The notes under the pieces are model-generated. The model searched no databases. It was not told where the DNA came from and worked only from the letters and a program-made list of their open reading frames with translations. A DNA stretch of 64,000 nt from Atlantibacter hermannii (lineage in GTDB: Bacteria; Pseudomonadota; Gammaproteobacteria; Enterobacterales; Enterobacteriaceae), in assembly GCA_900635495.1 (NCBI GenBank), contig LR134136.1:4092001-4156000 (forward strand). Reading direction: 5' to 3'. Made by a program: the position numbers and the translations under genes. How positions within the stretch are numbered: position 1 is the stretch's first letter; every line of letters begins with the position of its first letter. Below, piece after piece: positions 54,515 through 63,913 of this stretch.

Positions 54515-57352
54515 ATGGATAAGATAGAAGTACGGGGCGCCCGCACCCACAATCTCAAAAATATCAATCTCGTCATCCCCCGCGACAAGCTCATTGTCGT
54601 GACAGGGCTGTCGGGTTCAGGCAAATCCTCACTGGCTTTTGACACCCTGTACGCCGAAGGGCAGCGTCGCTATGTCGAATCGCTGTCGGCGTATGCGCGG
54701 CAGTTTCTGTCTCTGATGGAAAAACCGGATGTCGATCATATCGAAGGGCTGTCTCCCGCGATTTCGATAGAACAGAAATCGACATCGCATAACCCCCGTT
54801 CCACGGTGGGTACGATTACTGAAATTCATGATTACCTGCGTCTGCTGTATGCGCGTGTCGGTGAGCCGCGCTGCCCGGATCACGATGTCCCGCTGGCGGC
54901 GCAAACCGTCAGCCAGATGGTCGATAACGTGCTGTCCGAGCCGGAAGGCAAACGCCTGATGCTGCTTGCGCCGGTTATTAAAGAGCGCAAAGGCGAACAC
55001 ACTAAAACCTTAGAAAATCTCGCCAGTCAGGGTTATATCCGCGCCCGTATTGATGGCGAGGTGTGCGATCTGTCCGATCCGCCGACCCTGGAACTGCATA
55101 AGAAGCACACCATTGAAGTGGTCATCGATCGCTTCAAAGTGCGTGAAGATCTGTCGCAGCGCCTGGCAGAATCGTTTGAAACCGCGCTGGAATTATCCGG
55201 CGGTACGGCGATTGTCGCGGATATGGATAATGCTGACGCTGAAGAAATGCTGTTTTCGGCTAACTTCGCCTGCCCGGTGTGCGGCTACAGCATGCGCGAA
55301 CTCGAACCGCGCCTGTTCTCGTTCAATAACCCGGCGGGTGCCTGCCCGACCTGTGACGGCCTTGGTGTTCAGCAATATTTCGATCCGGATCGCGTAGTGC
55401 AAAATGGCGAGCTGTCGCTGGCTGGCGGCGCAATCCGCGGCTGGGATCGCCGTAATTTCTATTACTTTACGATGCTGCGCTCGCTGGCGGATCACTACAA
55501 ATTTGACGTGGAAACCCCCTGGAACGCGCTGAGCGCCACCGTGAAAAACGTGGTGCTTAACGGGTCAGGCCGGGAAACCATCGAATTTAAGTATATGAAC
55601 GATCGCGGTGATACTTCCGTGCGCCGTCATCCCTTTGAGGGTGTGCTGCACAATATGGAGCGTCGCTATAAAGAAACCGAATCCTCCGCAGTGCGTGAAG
55701 ATTTGGCGAAATTTATCAGCAACCGCCCCTGCGCCACCTGCGACGGTACCCGTCTGCGCCGTGAATCGCGCCACGTTTTTGTTGAAAATACTGCGCTGCC
55801 GACTATCTCTGATATGAGTATTGGTCACGCCATGGACTTTTTTAACAATCTCAGGCTTTCCGGTCAGCGGGCGAAAATCGCCGAAAAAGTGCTGAAAGAG
55901 ATTGGCGATCGCCTGAAGTTCCTGGTGAATGTTGGCCTGAACTACCTTACGCTTTCCCGGTCGGCAGAAACGCTCTCCGGCGGTGAAGCGCAGCGTATTC
56001 GTCTGGCGAGCCAAATCGGCGCGGGCCTGGTCGGCGTGATGTATGTCCTGGATGAGCCGTCAATCGGCCTGCACCAGCGCGATAATGAACGTCTGCTGGA
56101 AACGCTTATCCACCTTCGCGATCTCGGCAACACCGTGATTGTGGTGGAGCATGATGAGGACGCGATCCGCGCCGCCGATCATATTATCGATATCGGCCCC
56201 GGCGCAGGTGTTCATGGCGGCCAGGTCGTGGCTGAAGGCACCATGAAAGACATTATGGCAGTTGAGGAGTCCCTGACCGGCCAGTACCTGAGCGGCAAAC
56301 GCGAGATTTCCGTTCCGAAACAGCGCGTTCAGGCCGACCCGGAAAAAGTACTTAAGCTGGTCGGCGCAAAAGGCAACAACCTTAAAGACGTGACGCTGAC
56401 GCTGCCAGTCGGACTGTTCACCTGTATCACCGGGGTGTCCGGTTCGGGCAAATCGACGCTGATCAACGATACGCTGTTCCCTATCGCCCAGCGGCAGCTT
56501 AACGGCGCGACCATCGCCGAACCGGCACCGTATCGTGAAATTCACGGTATGGAGCATTTCGATAAAGTTATTGATATCGATCAGAGCCCGATTGGCCGGA
56601 CACCGCGCTCTAACCCGGCGACCTATACTGGCGTCTTTACGCCGGTGCGCGAACTGTTTGCCGGCGTTCCTGAATCGCGCTCACGCGGCTATACGCCAGG
56701 GCGTTTTAGCTTTAACGTGCGCGGCGGGCGCTGCGAAGCCTGTCAGGGCGACGGCGTGATCAAAGTGGAAATGCACTTTCTGCCGGATATCTACGTGCCC
56801 TGCGATCAGTGCAAAGGCAAACGCTATAACCGTGAAACGCTGGAGATTAAGTACAAAGGCAAAACCATTCACGAAGTGCTCGATATGACCATCGAAGAGG
56901 CGCGTGAATTTTTTGATGCCGTACCTGCGCTGGCGCGTAAGCTGCAAACGCTGATGGACGTAGGCCTGACCTACATCCGCCTCGGTCAGTCCGCAACGAC
57001 CCTTTCCGGCGGTGAAGCCCAGCGCGTGAAACTGGCGCGTGAGCTGTCGAAACGTGGCACCGGTCAGACGCTGTATATTCTGGATGAACCGACCACCGGC
57101 CTGCATTTTGCCGATATCCAACAGTTGCTGGACGTGCTGCACCAGCTGCGCGATCAGGGCAACACGATTGTGGTGATTGAGCACAATCTGGACGTCATCA
57201 AAACCGCAGACTGGATTGTCGATTTAGGCCCGGAAGGCGGCAGCGGCGGCGGGGAAATTCTGGTTTCAGGTACGCCTGAAACAGTCGCCCAATGTGAGGC
57301 TTCTTATACGGCGCGCTTCCTGAAACCGATGCTTCCTCAATCCCGCTCGTAA
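54515..57352 (+). CDS. uvrA: Excinuclease ABC subunit UvrA
   Basis: A 945-aa DNA-damage recognition ATPase of nucleotide excision repair. Two ABC modules: first Walker A VTGLSGSGKSSLAFDTLYAEG, signature LSGGEAQRIRLASQIG; second Walker A ITGVSGSGKSTLINDTLFPIA, signature LSGGEAQRVKLARELS. Zinc modules with CPVCGYSMRE/CPTCDG and CEACQGDG/CDQCKGKRY are in place. The length is close to E. coli (940). It is LexA-linked through the upstream box. Confidence 0.98.
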   Translation: MDKIEVRGARTHNLKNINLVIPRDKLIVVTGLSGSGKSSLAFDTLYAEGQRRYVESLSAYARQFLSLMEKPDVDHIEGLSPAISIEQKSTSHNPRSTVGTITEIHDYLRLLYARVGEPRCPDHDVPLAAQTVSQMVDNVLSEPEGKRLMLLAPVIKERKGEHTKTLENLASQGYIRARIDGEVCDLSDPPTLELHKKHTIEVVIDRFKVREDLSQRLAESFETALELSGGTAIVADMDNADAEEMLFSANFACPVCGYSMRELEPRLFSFNNPAGACPTCDGLGVQQYFDPDRVVQNGELSLAGGAIRGWDRRNFYYFTMLRSLADHYKFDVETPWNALSATVKNVVLNGSGRETIEFKYMNDRGDTSVRRHPFEGVLHNMERRYKETESSAVREDLAKFISNRPCATCDGTRLRRESRHVFVENTALPTISDMSIGHAMDFFNNLRLSGQRAKIAEKVLKEIGDRLKFLVNVGLNYLTLSRSAETLSGGEAQRIRLASQIGAGLVGVMYVLDEPSIGLHQRDNERLLETLIHLRDLGNTVIVVEHDEDAIRAADHIIDIGPGAGVHGGQVVAEGTMKDIMAVEESLTGQYLSGKREISVPKQRVQADPEKVLKLVGAKGNNLKDVTLTLPVGLFTCITGVSGSGKSTLINDTLFPIAQRQLNGATIAEPAPYREIHGMEHFDKVIDIDQSPIGRTPRSNPATYTGVFTPVRELFAGVPESRSRGYTPGRFSFNVRGGRCEACQGDGVIKVEMHFLPDIYVPCDQCKGKRYNRETLEIKYKGKTIHEVLDMTIEEAREFFDAVPALARKLQTLMDVGLTYIRLGQSATTLSGGEAQRVKLARELSKRGTGQTLYILDEPTTGLHFADIQQLLDVLHQLRDQGNTIVVIEHNLDVIKTADWIVDLGPEGGSGGGEILVSGTPETVAQCEASYTARFLKPMLPQSRS

Positions 57353-57353
57353 G

Positions 57354-57707
57354 TCACAACGACAATTGCTGCCTGGCCTGCTCAGGCAGCAATGTCATCG
57401 CCTGCTGATAGGACGCGTCAATCAGATAATAGATTTGCGAAGTGGGCAGGCTTCCATCCAGATATAACGTACTCCAGTGCGCTTTATTCAAATGCGCGCT
57501 GGGGAACACATCTTCATGTTTTTGACGAAGCAATTCCGCCAGCTCCGGGCTGGTTTTCAACGACACGGCGGGCCTGCCGTTGACGTCATGAACCATGGCA
57601 AACAGGACGTCCATCAGCTTGATTTGAGTGGCTTTCCAGTCGCTGTGCACGCTTTGCTCCGCGCCGGTTTTCTTCATGCAATAATCAAGCAGTTCTGAAT
57701 TTGTCAT
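57354..57707 (-). CDS. yjbR: YjbR family DNA-binding-like protein
   Basis: I start at 57707 (MTNSELLDYCMKKTGAEQSV), where the ATG overlaps the yjbQ stop (ATGA); the open frame further upstream belongs to yjbQ's territory. The product, 117 aa, has the MmcQ/YjbR fold signature, LKTSPELAELLRQKHEDVFPS and LNKAHWSTLYLDG. Function unsettled. It converges on uvrA, with stops a base apart. Confidence 0.93.
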   Translation of the reverse strand: MTNSELLDYCMKKTGAEQSVHSDWKATQIKLMDVLFAMVHDVNGRPAVSLKTSPELAELLRQKHEDVFPSAHLNKAHWSTLYLDGSLPTSQIYYLIDASYQQAMTLLPEQARQQLSL

Positions 57708-58126
57708 CTTTCTTCCCCTTGTAACGTGGCGATTATCCGGCGAGAACCGCCGTCTGTACGATGTTCCCCTAACCAAATCCCTTGCCATGTGCCAAGCTGC
57801 ACCTGCCCGTTTTTGACCGGCAATAACAGTGAGACGCCCAGCATTGACGATTTGATATGCGACGGCATATCGTCCGGCCCTTCATAATCGTGTTCCCACG
57901 GGGCGTTGTCCGGCACCGCCTGCAGAAAATGGCGTTCCATGTCGCGACGCACCGAGGGATCGCAATTTTCATTTAGCGTAAGGGAAGCGGAGGTATGTTG
58001 AAGCAGCAGATGAAGCAACCCAACGTTAACGCGTGAAAGCCCCTCAATCTGCCCCAGAAGCTCATCCGTGATCAGATGAAATCCTCTTGGCCTCGCTTTG
58101 AGCGTTACCGTTTGTTGAACCCACAT
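57704..58126 (-). CDS. yjbQ: YjbQ family protein (UPF0047)
   Basis: A 140-aa UPF0047 protein with the signature LHLLLQHTSASLTLNENCDPSVRRDMERH and a C-terminal GTWQGIWLGEHRTDGGSRRI. Family members have been linked to side-activity thiamine phosphate synthase. It is coupled to yjbR. In E. coli aphA stands between yjbQ and tyrB; here it does not. Confidence 0.94.
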   Translation of the reverse strand: MWVQQTVTLKARPRGFHLITDELLGQIEGLSRVNVGLLHLLLQHTSASLTLNENCDPSVRRDMERHFLQAVPDNAPWEHDYEGPDDMPSHIKSSMLGVSLLLPVKNGQVQLGTWQGIWLGEHRTDGGSRRIIATLQGEER

Positions 58127-58252
58127 ACACCACTCCCTAAAAGAAATCAGTTCAGGTAAGTGTGTAACCTAATGGGCGAAAGGTAAAATCCGGAAGAGGT
58201 TTTATCGAAACATGGAGGAAGATCGCATAAAACGTCCTCCTCCATGACGGGA

Positions 58253-59446
58253 TTACATCACGGCCGCGAACGCCTGAGCGACACGTTGAACGTTATGAGT
58301 ATTTAAACCCGCCACGCACATACGCCCGCTGGCGATGAGATAAACGCCGAACTCATCACGCAGACGCGCCACCTGCTCCTCGCTAAAGCCGGTATAGCTG
58401 AACATGCCGCGCTGCTGTAACAGGTAATCGAAATTGCGGCCGGGCACCGCCTCTTTAAGCACATCCACCAGCGCCTGACGCATGGCCAGAATACGGCTGC
58501 GCATCGCTTCAACTTCCGCAAGCCAGCTGGCTCGAAGTTCATCGTCGCTCAGCACCAGCGCCACCACCTGCGCACCAAAATTCGGCGGGCTGGAGTAGTT
58601 GCGGCGGACGGTGGCTTTTAACTGGCCCAGTACGCGTCCTGCCGCGTCCGCATCTTCACAAACCACAGACAAACCGCCCACGCGTTCGCCATAAAGTGAG
58701 AAGATTTTCGAAAACGAATTGCTGACCAGTGCGGGCAGACCTGCGCTGGCGATTGCGCGGATGGCATAAGCATCCTGTTCCATACCTGCACCGAAGCCTT
58801 GATAGGCGATATCCAGGAAGGGGATCAGCTCACGCGCTTTCAGCACCTCAACCACCGCATCCCATTGAGCAGGCGTTAAATCTGAGCCCGTGGGGTTATG
58901 GCAGCAGGGATGCAGCAGCACAATACTTTGCGCGGGTAGCGTATTCAGTTTTTCCAGCAGCGCGTCAACGCGTACGCCTTTCGTGTCGTCATCAAACCAG
59001 GGGTAAGTACTTACTTCGAATCCAGCGCCTTCAAATATTGCAACGTGGTTTTCCCAGGTCGGATCGCTGACCCATACGCCAGATTCAGGAAAGTAGCGTT
59101 TGAGAAAATCCGCGCCGACTTTCAGCGCGCCCGAACCGCCCAGGGTTTGTATTGTGGCGACACGGTGTTGTTGTAATACCGGATGGTCTGCACCGAACAG
59201 CAGCGGCGCAATGGTGTGACGATAGCTGCTGAGCCCTTCCATCGGCAGATAAAGCGTTGCCCCATGCGGCTGCGCGTTCAAACGCGCTTCAGCTTTCGCA
59301 ACGGCCTGCAATTGCGGAATGATCCCGTCTTCATTGTAATAAAGCCCGATGCTCAGGTTCACTTTATCGGCGCGAGGATCTTCTTTGAAACGCTCCATCA
59401 AAGACAAAATAGGGTCGCCCGCATAGGCGTCAACTTTTTGAAACAC
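58253..59446 (-). CDS. tyrB: Aromatic amino acid aminotransferase TyrB
   Basis: A 397-aa PLP enzyme that makes tyrosine, phenylalanine and leucine from the keto acids. MFQKVDAYAGDPILSLMERF at the start, the PLP-lysine site SNSFSKIFSLYGERVGGLS, VLLHPCCHNPTGSDLTP and the C-terminal GRMCVAGLNTHNVQRVAQA are intact. Length equals E. coli TyrB (397). Confidence 0.96.
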   Translation of the reverse strand: MFQKVDAYAGDPILSLMERFKEDPRADKVNLSIGLYYNEDGIIPQLQAVAKAEARLNAQPHGATLYLPMEGLSSYRHTIAPLLFGADHPVLQQHRVATIQTLGGSGALKVGADFLKRYFPESGVWVSDPTWENHVAIFEGAGFEVSTYPWFDDDTKGVRVDALLEKLNTLPAQSIVLLHPCCHNPTGSDLTPAQWDAVVEVLKARELIPFLDIAYQGFGAGMEQDAYAIRAIASAGLPALVSNSFSKIFSLYGERVGGLSVVCEDADAAGRVLGQLKATVRRNYSSPPNFGAQVVALVLSDDELRASWLAEVEAMRSRILAMRQALVDVLKEAVPGRNFDYLLQQRGMFSYTGFSEEQVARLRDEFGVYLIASGRMCVAGLNTHNVQRVAQAFAAVM

Positions 59447-59542
59447 GCTGAGGTACTCCTGGTTTACGGTGTGATGAATTCACACAATAAACCGGAGCCC
59501 CGTCGAGATCGAGGTGAAATGCGTAATCTTTAACTGGCGCGT

Positions 59543-60550
59543 TTACTGAGGGCTGCGTAAAGCCTCAATAATCTGGTTCACCCGCTGCGCGACCGGACCG
59601 TTGACGCGCAAAAAGGGTATCCCGCGCCAGGAGAGGGTCTGTAAATACCATGCCTGCTGCATGGCCTGAAATGCCGCATCCTGTCGGGTACCGTCCTGCA
59701 CAAACGGAAAATCGGCCTCACACAGCACCACCAGCGAGTAAGGACGATGTGACAGCGCCTCAAGCTGTGGGTCGGCATGGCCGAAATAATGTTGGGCGTA
59801 AAACAGCGTGGTTAACGGGGAAGTATCGCAAATCAGGTAGCGATCGGGCCGGGCCTGCTCTTCTCTCTGAATTTGCGTAAGCGCGATCTGTAGCATGTCG
59901 TGATATTCCAGACAGCCCGCTTTTTGCTCCCACCGCTCACGGCCATACTCTTCCACCCAGGCCGTATTTAACGCCGCGGCCAGCGCCCGGGTCAATGTGC
60001 TTTTGCCGGTCGACTCGCCGCCAAGAAGGCAAATACGTTCAACGAAATCCGCGTAAACCTCTGCTGCCAGCAAGTGGCGGTACTGGTGCACATCGCTGCG
60101 TATCAGGGTGCCGGAAATAGCAGGAAAATCGGCAAGCCGCTGCGTACGGATATGTTCCACCGGTTTGCCGAAGCGTGCGCTGAGCACCTGCGCAAAGCCA
60201 TCACCATAATCCTCGGCTGTAAACACCGCATCCGGCTTACAGCGCAGGATATCCAGACAGAGTGAGGCGGTAAAATGACGGTGGAGTGAATCCGCTTCCA
60301 GGTTATCGGGCAGGGTCATTCCCCATGACTCGGCCTGTTGGGGCGTCACGACAAGGCTCCGGCAATCGGGGAAACGCGTGTTTAACCACCGGCGACGTTT
60401 ATCGGCCTCGCAACCCGGCAGCTCGGGCAGCGAATAACTGACGAGAATGACATGCTGGCAGCTGGAACGGGCAATCGTAATAAGCGCTTCATGGCCCAGA
60501 TGCAAAGGCGAGAATTTGCCAACCACTAAACCTACGTTAAAGTGCTTCAT
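59543..60550 (-). CDS. NadR-like NMN adenylyltransferase/ribosylnicotinamide kinase
   Basis: A 335-aa bifunctional enzyme of NAD salvage. The N-terminal nucleotidyltransferase has GKFSPLHLGHEALI (HxGH-type) and ISGTLIRSD; the C-terminal kinase has a P-loop LLGGESTGKSTLTRAL and a LICDTSPLTTLFY segment. It lacks the N-terminal helix-turn-helix of the chromosomal NadR repressor (about 410 aa), so it is an enzyme without repressor function. Its ATG overlaps the pnuC stop. Together they import nicotinamide riboside and turn it into NAD. Confidence 0.9.
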   Translation of the reverse strand: MKHFNVGLVVGKFSPLHLGHEALITIARSSCQHVILVSYSLPELPGCEADKRRRWLNTRFPDCRSLVVTPQQAESWGMTLPDNLEADSLHRHFTASLCLDILRCKPDAVFTAEDYGDGFAQVLSARFGKPVEHIRTQRLADFPAISGTLIRSDVHQYRHLLAAEVYADFVERICLLGGESTGKSTLTRALAAALNTAWVEEYGRERWEQKAGCLEYHDMLQIALTQIQREEQARPDRYLICDTSPLTTLFYAQHYFGHADPQLEALSHRPYSLVVLCEADFPFVQDGTRQDAAFQAMQQAWYLQTLSWRGIPFLRVNGPVAQRVNQIIEALRSPQ

Positions 60551-61107
60551 GCGGTGGCCAGCTCTTTACGCCATTGATATAAACCGTACCAGGCGTTAAG
60601 CCAGAAAAAGGCATACAAAATCGCCGTAAGGTAGAGTTCGCGCGCCATATACAGCGGAACGGCCAGCGTATTAACAGCCAGCCAGACATACCAGTTTTCA
60701 ATCCGCCGTCCCATCAACATAAACTGCGCCAGCACGCTGAAGGTCAGGACCAGCGAGTCCAGCCATGGCGCCCATGCGTTGGTCCAGGTATGCAGTACCA
60801 GGCCATATCCCCCCGCCACCGCCAGCGCACAACAAAGCAGCATCAAAACGTGGCGCAGGCGGGTTTTACGGACAGGCAAAGGCGACCCCTGATCCCCTTT
60901 AAGCCAGTTTATCCAGCCCGCAATGCTGGCCCCGACAAAGAAGACCTGCAAAGTCACATCGGCATAGAGCTGCACCGCGAAAAACACCCAGCCATACAGC
61001 ACACAGCCGATGATACCCATCCACCAGGTATGGATGCTGTTACGGGCGGCCAGCAGGACCGAAAGCGCGTAGGTTACGCAGGCTGCCAGTTCCGGGAATT
61101 GGCCCAT
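60547..61107 (-). CDS. pnuC: Nicotinamide riboside transporter PnuC family
   Basis: A 186-aa membrane protein with about six or seven hydrophobic segments and the PnuC motif SIAGWINWLKG, plus NSIHTWWMGIIGCVLYGWVFF. It is shorter than enteric PnuC (about 239 aa) but similar to PnuC proteins encoded beside NadR-like enzymes. AGGAG precedes the ATG. It carries nicotinamide riboside, trapped by the kinase encoded next. The operon lies between alr and tyrB, where E. coli has nothing comparable. Confidence 0.88.
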   Translation of the reverse strand: MGQFPELAACVTYALSVLLAARNSIHTWWMGIIGCVLYGWVFFAVQLYADVTLQVFFVGASIAGWINWLKGDQGSPLPVRKTRLRHVLMLLCCALAVAGGYGLVLHTWTNAWAPWLDSLVLTFSVLAQFMLMGRRIENWYVWLAVNTLAVPLYMARELYLTAILYAFFWLNAWYGLYQWRKELATA

Positions 61108-61128
61108 GGCCGCTCCTGTTGCATTACG

Positions 61129-62208
61129 TTAATCAAGATAGCGTGTCGCCATGCGCGGCGTGAGCCGGGTAATAAGTTCGTAAGCACTTACTCCAGTCAT
61201 GGCGGCTATGCGTTCGACGGGCAGCCCGTCGCCCCACATCACTACGCTGTCGCCAGGTTTTTCCTGCGCCCGCGGGCCGAGGTCAACGCAAATCATATCC
61301 ATCGCCACACGTCCGACGATCGGCACTTCACGGCCATTAACCAGGACCGGGGTACCGGACGGGGCGCTGCGCGGATATCCATCACCATAGCCCAGCGCAA
61401 TCACGCCGAGACGGGTATCGCGTTCGCTCACCCAGGTACCGCCATAGCCTACCGGCTCGCCCGCTTTATGCTCACGCACGGCGATCAGACTGGAGGTTAA
61501 CGTCATCACCGGTCTGAATCCAAAATCTTCGCCCCAGGGTTTCGTGTCCAGCGGAGAAACGCCGTAAAGAATGATGCCTGGTCGCACCCACTCAAGATGC
61601 GACTGCGGCCACAGCAGAATACCGCCCGACGCGCCAATGGAACGCTGGCCAGGTTTACCTTCGGTAAAGCGATTGAATATCGCCAGTTGTTTTTCCGTTG
61701 CGCCGCATTCCGGCTCGTCGGCACGGGCGAAGTGGCTAACGATATTGACTGGCTGGCGGACGTTTTTGCAGGCGCTCAACCGATCATAGAACGCATCGGC
61801 GTGTTCAGGTAGCACGCCCAGGCGGTGCATACCGGTATCCAGTTTCATCCAGACGGTGATGGGTTCATCCACATTGGCCTGCTCCAGTGCGCTCAGTTGC
61901 TCGTCGCTGTGCACCACGGTGTGGAATCCTTCCCGGGAGATAGTCGGCAGGTCGTCGGCGTTAAAGAAACCTTCCAGTAGCAGGACAGGCTGGGTAATGC
62001 CTCCTTCCCGCAAACGCAACGCTTCTTCGAGACGGGCAACGCCGAACGCATCGGCATCAGTTAAGGTACGCGCGGTCTCCAGCAGACCGTGACCATAAGC
62101 GTTTGCTTTCACAACCGCCACCATGCGACTGTCCGGAGCCAGTTCGCGCAGGCGTTGTAAGTTGTGTCGCAGAGCGCGGCGGTTAATCACAACAGTTGCC
62201 GCTTGCAT
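61129..62208 (-). CDS. alr: Biosynthetic alanine racemase Alr
   Basis: A 359-aa PLP enzyme that makes D-alanine for peptidoglycan. The PLP-lysine site AVVKANAYGHGLLETA, VWMKLDTGMHRLG, and the catalytic Tyr region AGEPVGYGGTWVSERDTRLG are intact. Length equals the E. coli protein. It is clearly diverged from the Salmonella enterica sequence as I recall it, which argues against that genus. Confidence 0.97.
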   Translation of the reverse strand: MQAATVVINRRALRHNLQRLRELAPDSRMVAVVKANAYGHGLLETARTLTDADAFGVARLEEALRLREGGITQPVLLLEGFFNADDLPTISREGFHTVVHSDEQLSALEQANVDEPITVWMKLDTGMHRLGVLPEHADAFYDRLSACKNVRQPVNIVSHFARADEPECGATEKQLAIFNRFTEGKPGQRSIGASGGILLWPQSHLEWVRPGIILYGVSPLDTKPWGEDFGFRPVMTLTSSLIAVREHKAGEPVGYGGTWVSERDTRLGVIALGYGDGYPRSAPSGTPVLVNGREVPIVGRVAMDMICVDLGPRAQEKPGDSVVMWGDGLPVERIAAMTGVSAYELITRLTPRMATRYLD

Positions 62209-62266
62209 GTCATTCCTTGCATTTAAGTGGATTTCATGGGGAATCCCCTAAATCATTCGCGTTGCA

Positions 62267-62363
62267 GGAAGGCGACGCGTGCGTGGACCCCGGGAGCTTA
62301 CATCAGTAAGTGACCGGGGTGAGCGCACCAGGTCAACGCACCTGCGGCGTGAAGGATGACGGG
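62267..62363. repeat. Dispersed intergenic palindromic repeat, copy 2
   Basis: A hairpin core of 32 bases (62288-62319; arms CCCCGG and CCGGGG with inner CTTAC/GTAAG) followed by GTGAGCG, GTCAACGCACCTGC and GTGAAGGATGACGGG. It matches the copy at 24009-24110 in layout and most of its bases. It fills most of the alr-dnaB spacer. Confidence 0.78.
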
Positions 62364-62366
62364 GAG

Positions 62367-63773
62367 TTATTCGTCGTCGTACTGCGGGCCCGCGTAGTTA
62401 TCAAACCGCGACCACTGCCCGTTAAAGGTCAGGCGCACCGTACCGATCGGCCCGTTACGCTGCTTACCAATAATAATTTCCGCGATCCCTTTCAGGTCGC
62501 TGTTCTCGTGATACACCTCATCACGATAGATAAACATAATTAAGTCGGCGTCCTGTTCGATGGACCCGGATTCACGCAAGTCGGAGTTGACGGGGCGTTT
62601 ATCGGCGCGCTGTTCCAGCGAGCGGTTGAGCTGGGAGAGTGCGACCACCGGCACCTGCAACTCTTTCGCCAGCGCTTTCAGGGAGCGGGAGATTTCCGCA
62701 ATTTCCAGCGTACGGTTTTCAGAGAGCGACGGCACGCGCATCAGTTGCAGGTAGTCGATCATGATCAGGCTTAACCCGCCGTGTTCGCGGAAAATACGGC
62801 GCGCGCGTGAGCGAACTTCTGTCGGCGTCAGGCCGGAGGAGTCGTCAATGTACATATTGCGCTTTTCCAGCAAAATGCCCATGGTGCCGGAAATGCGCGC
62901 CCAGTCCTCATCATCCAGTTGCCCGGTACGAATGCGCGTTTGATCGACACGCGACAGCGACGCCAGCATACGCATCATGATCTGTTCGCCGGGCATCTCA
63001 AGGCTGAAAATCAGCACCGGTTTATCCTGCAACATCGCGGCGTTTTCGCACAGGTTCATGGCGAACGTGGTTTTACCCATCGACGGACGTGCCGCCACGA
63101 TAATCAAATCGGAGCGCTGCAACCCGGCGGTTTTTTTATTCAGATCCTGATAACCGGTATCCACGCCGGTGACGCCGTCGTGCGGCTGCTGATAGAGCGT
63201 TTCAATACGCGCAACGGTGGCCTCAAGGATCTGATCGATGCTTTTCGGGCCTTCGTCTTTATTGGCGCGGTTTTCGGCTATCTGAAATACCCGGGATTCC
63301 GCCAGATCCAGCAGGTCTTCACTGCTGCGCCCTTGCGGGTCAAAACCGGCGTCGGCAATTTCATTCGCCACGGTAATCATGTCGCGTACCACCGCGCGTT
63401 CCCGCACGATATCGGCATAGGCGCTGATGTTCGCAGCACTTGGCGTGTTTTTGGATAACTCGGCTAAATAGGCGAACCCGCCAACGCTGTCGAGCTGCCC
63501 CTGCTGCTCCAGCGATTCAGACAGCGTAATCAGGTCGATAGGTTTTCCCATCTCCTGAAGGCGATGCATCTCAGTAAAAATATGGCGATGGGGACGGGTA
63601 TAAAAGTCTTCCGCCACGACACGCTCGGCCACATCGTCCCAGCGTTCGTTATCCAGCATCAAACCGCCCAACACCGACTGTTCCGCTTCAATCGAATGCG
63701 GGGGAATTTTTAACCCGGCGACCTGAGGATCGCGAGGCTCAGCGGGTTTGTTGAAGGGTTTATTTCCTGCCAT
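62367..63773 (-). CDS. dnaB: Replicative DNA helicase DnaB
   Basis: A 468-aa hexameric 5'-3' helicase of the replisome. N-terminal domain (PPHSIEAEQSVLGGLMLDNERW), linker, and RecA-like C-terminal ATPase with Walker A VAARPSMGKTTFAMNLCENA, LIMIDYLQLM and SQLNRSLEQRADKRP. Length and ends (MAGNKPFNKP to YDDE) match the family. No inteins or breaks. Confidence 0.98.
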   Translation of the reverse strand: MAGNKPFNKPAEPRDPQVAGLKIPPHSIEAEQSVLGGLMLDNERWDDVAERVVAEDFYTRPHRHIFTEMHRLQEMGKPIDLITLSESLEQQGQLDSVGGFAYLAELSKNTPSAANISAYADIVRERAVVRDMITVANEIADAGFDPQGRSSEDLLDLAESRVFQIAENRANKDEGPKSIDQILEATVARIETLYQQPHDGVTGVDTGYQDLNKKTAGLQRSDLIIVAARPSMGKTTFAMNLCENAAMLQDKPVLIFSLEMPGEQIMMRMLASLSRVDQTRIRTGQLDDEDWARISGTMGILLEKRNMYIDDSSGLTPTEVRSRARRIFREHGGLSLIMIDYLQLMRVPSLSENRTLEIAEISRSLKALAKELQVPVVALSQLNRSLEQRADKRPVNSDLRESGSIEQDADLIMFIYRDEVYHENSDLKGIAEIIIGKQRNGPIGTVRLTFNGQWSRFDNYAGPQYDDE

Positions 63774-63913
63774 AGTGAATGGAGTTACCGAGTTAGATTA
63801 GGGGGACGGGCATTATATACCCTGAGGAAACAAGTTGCATCGCACACAAGCCCGCGATGCCGCGCTATCCCACAGGCCACCCGCGCCCAAACGATATGAC
63901 AGCGGAGGATACA

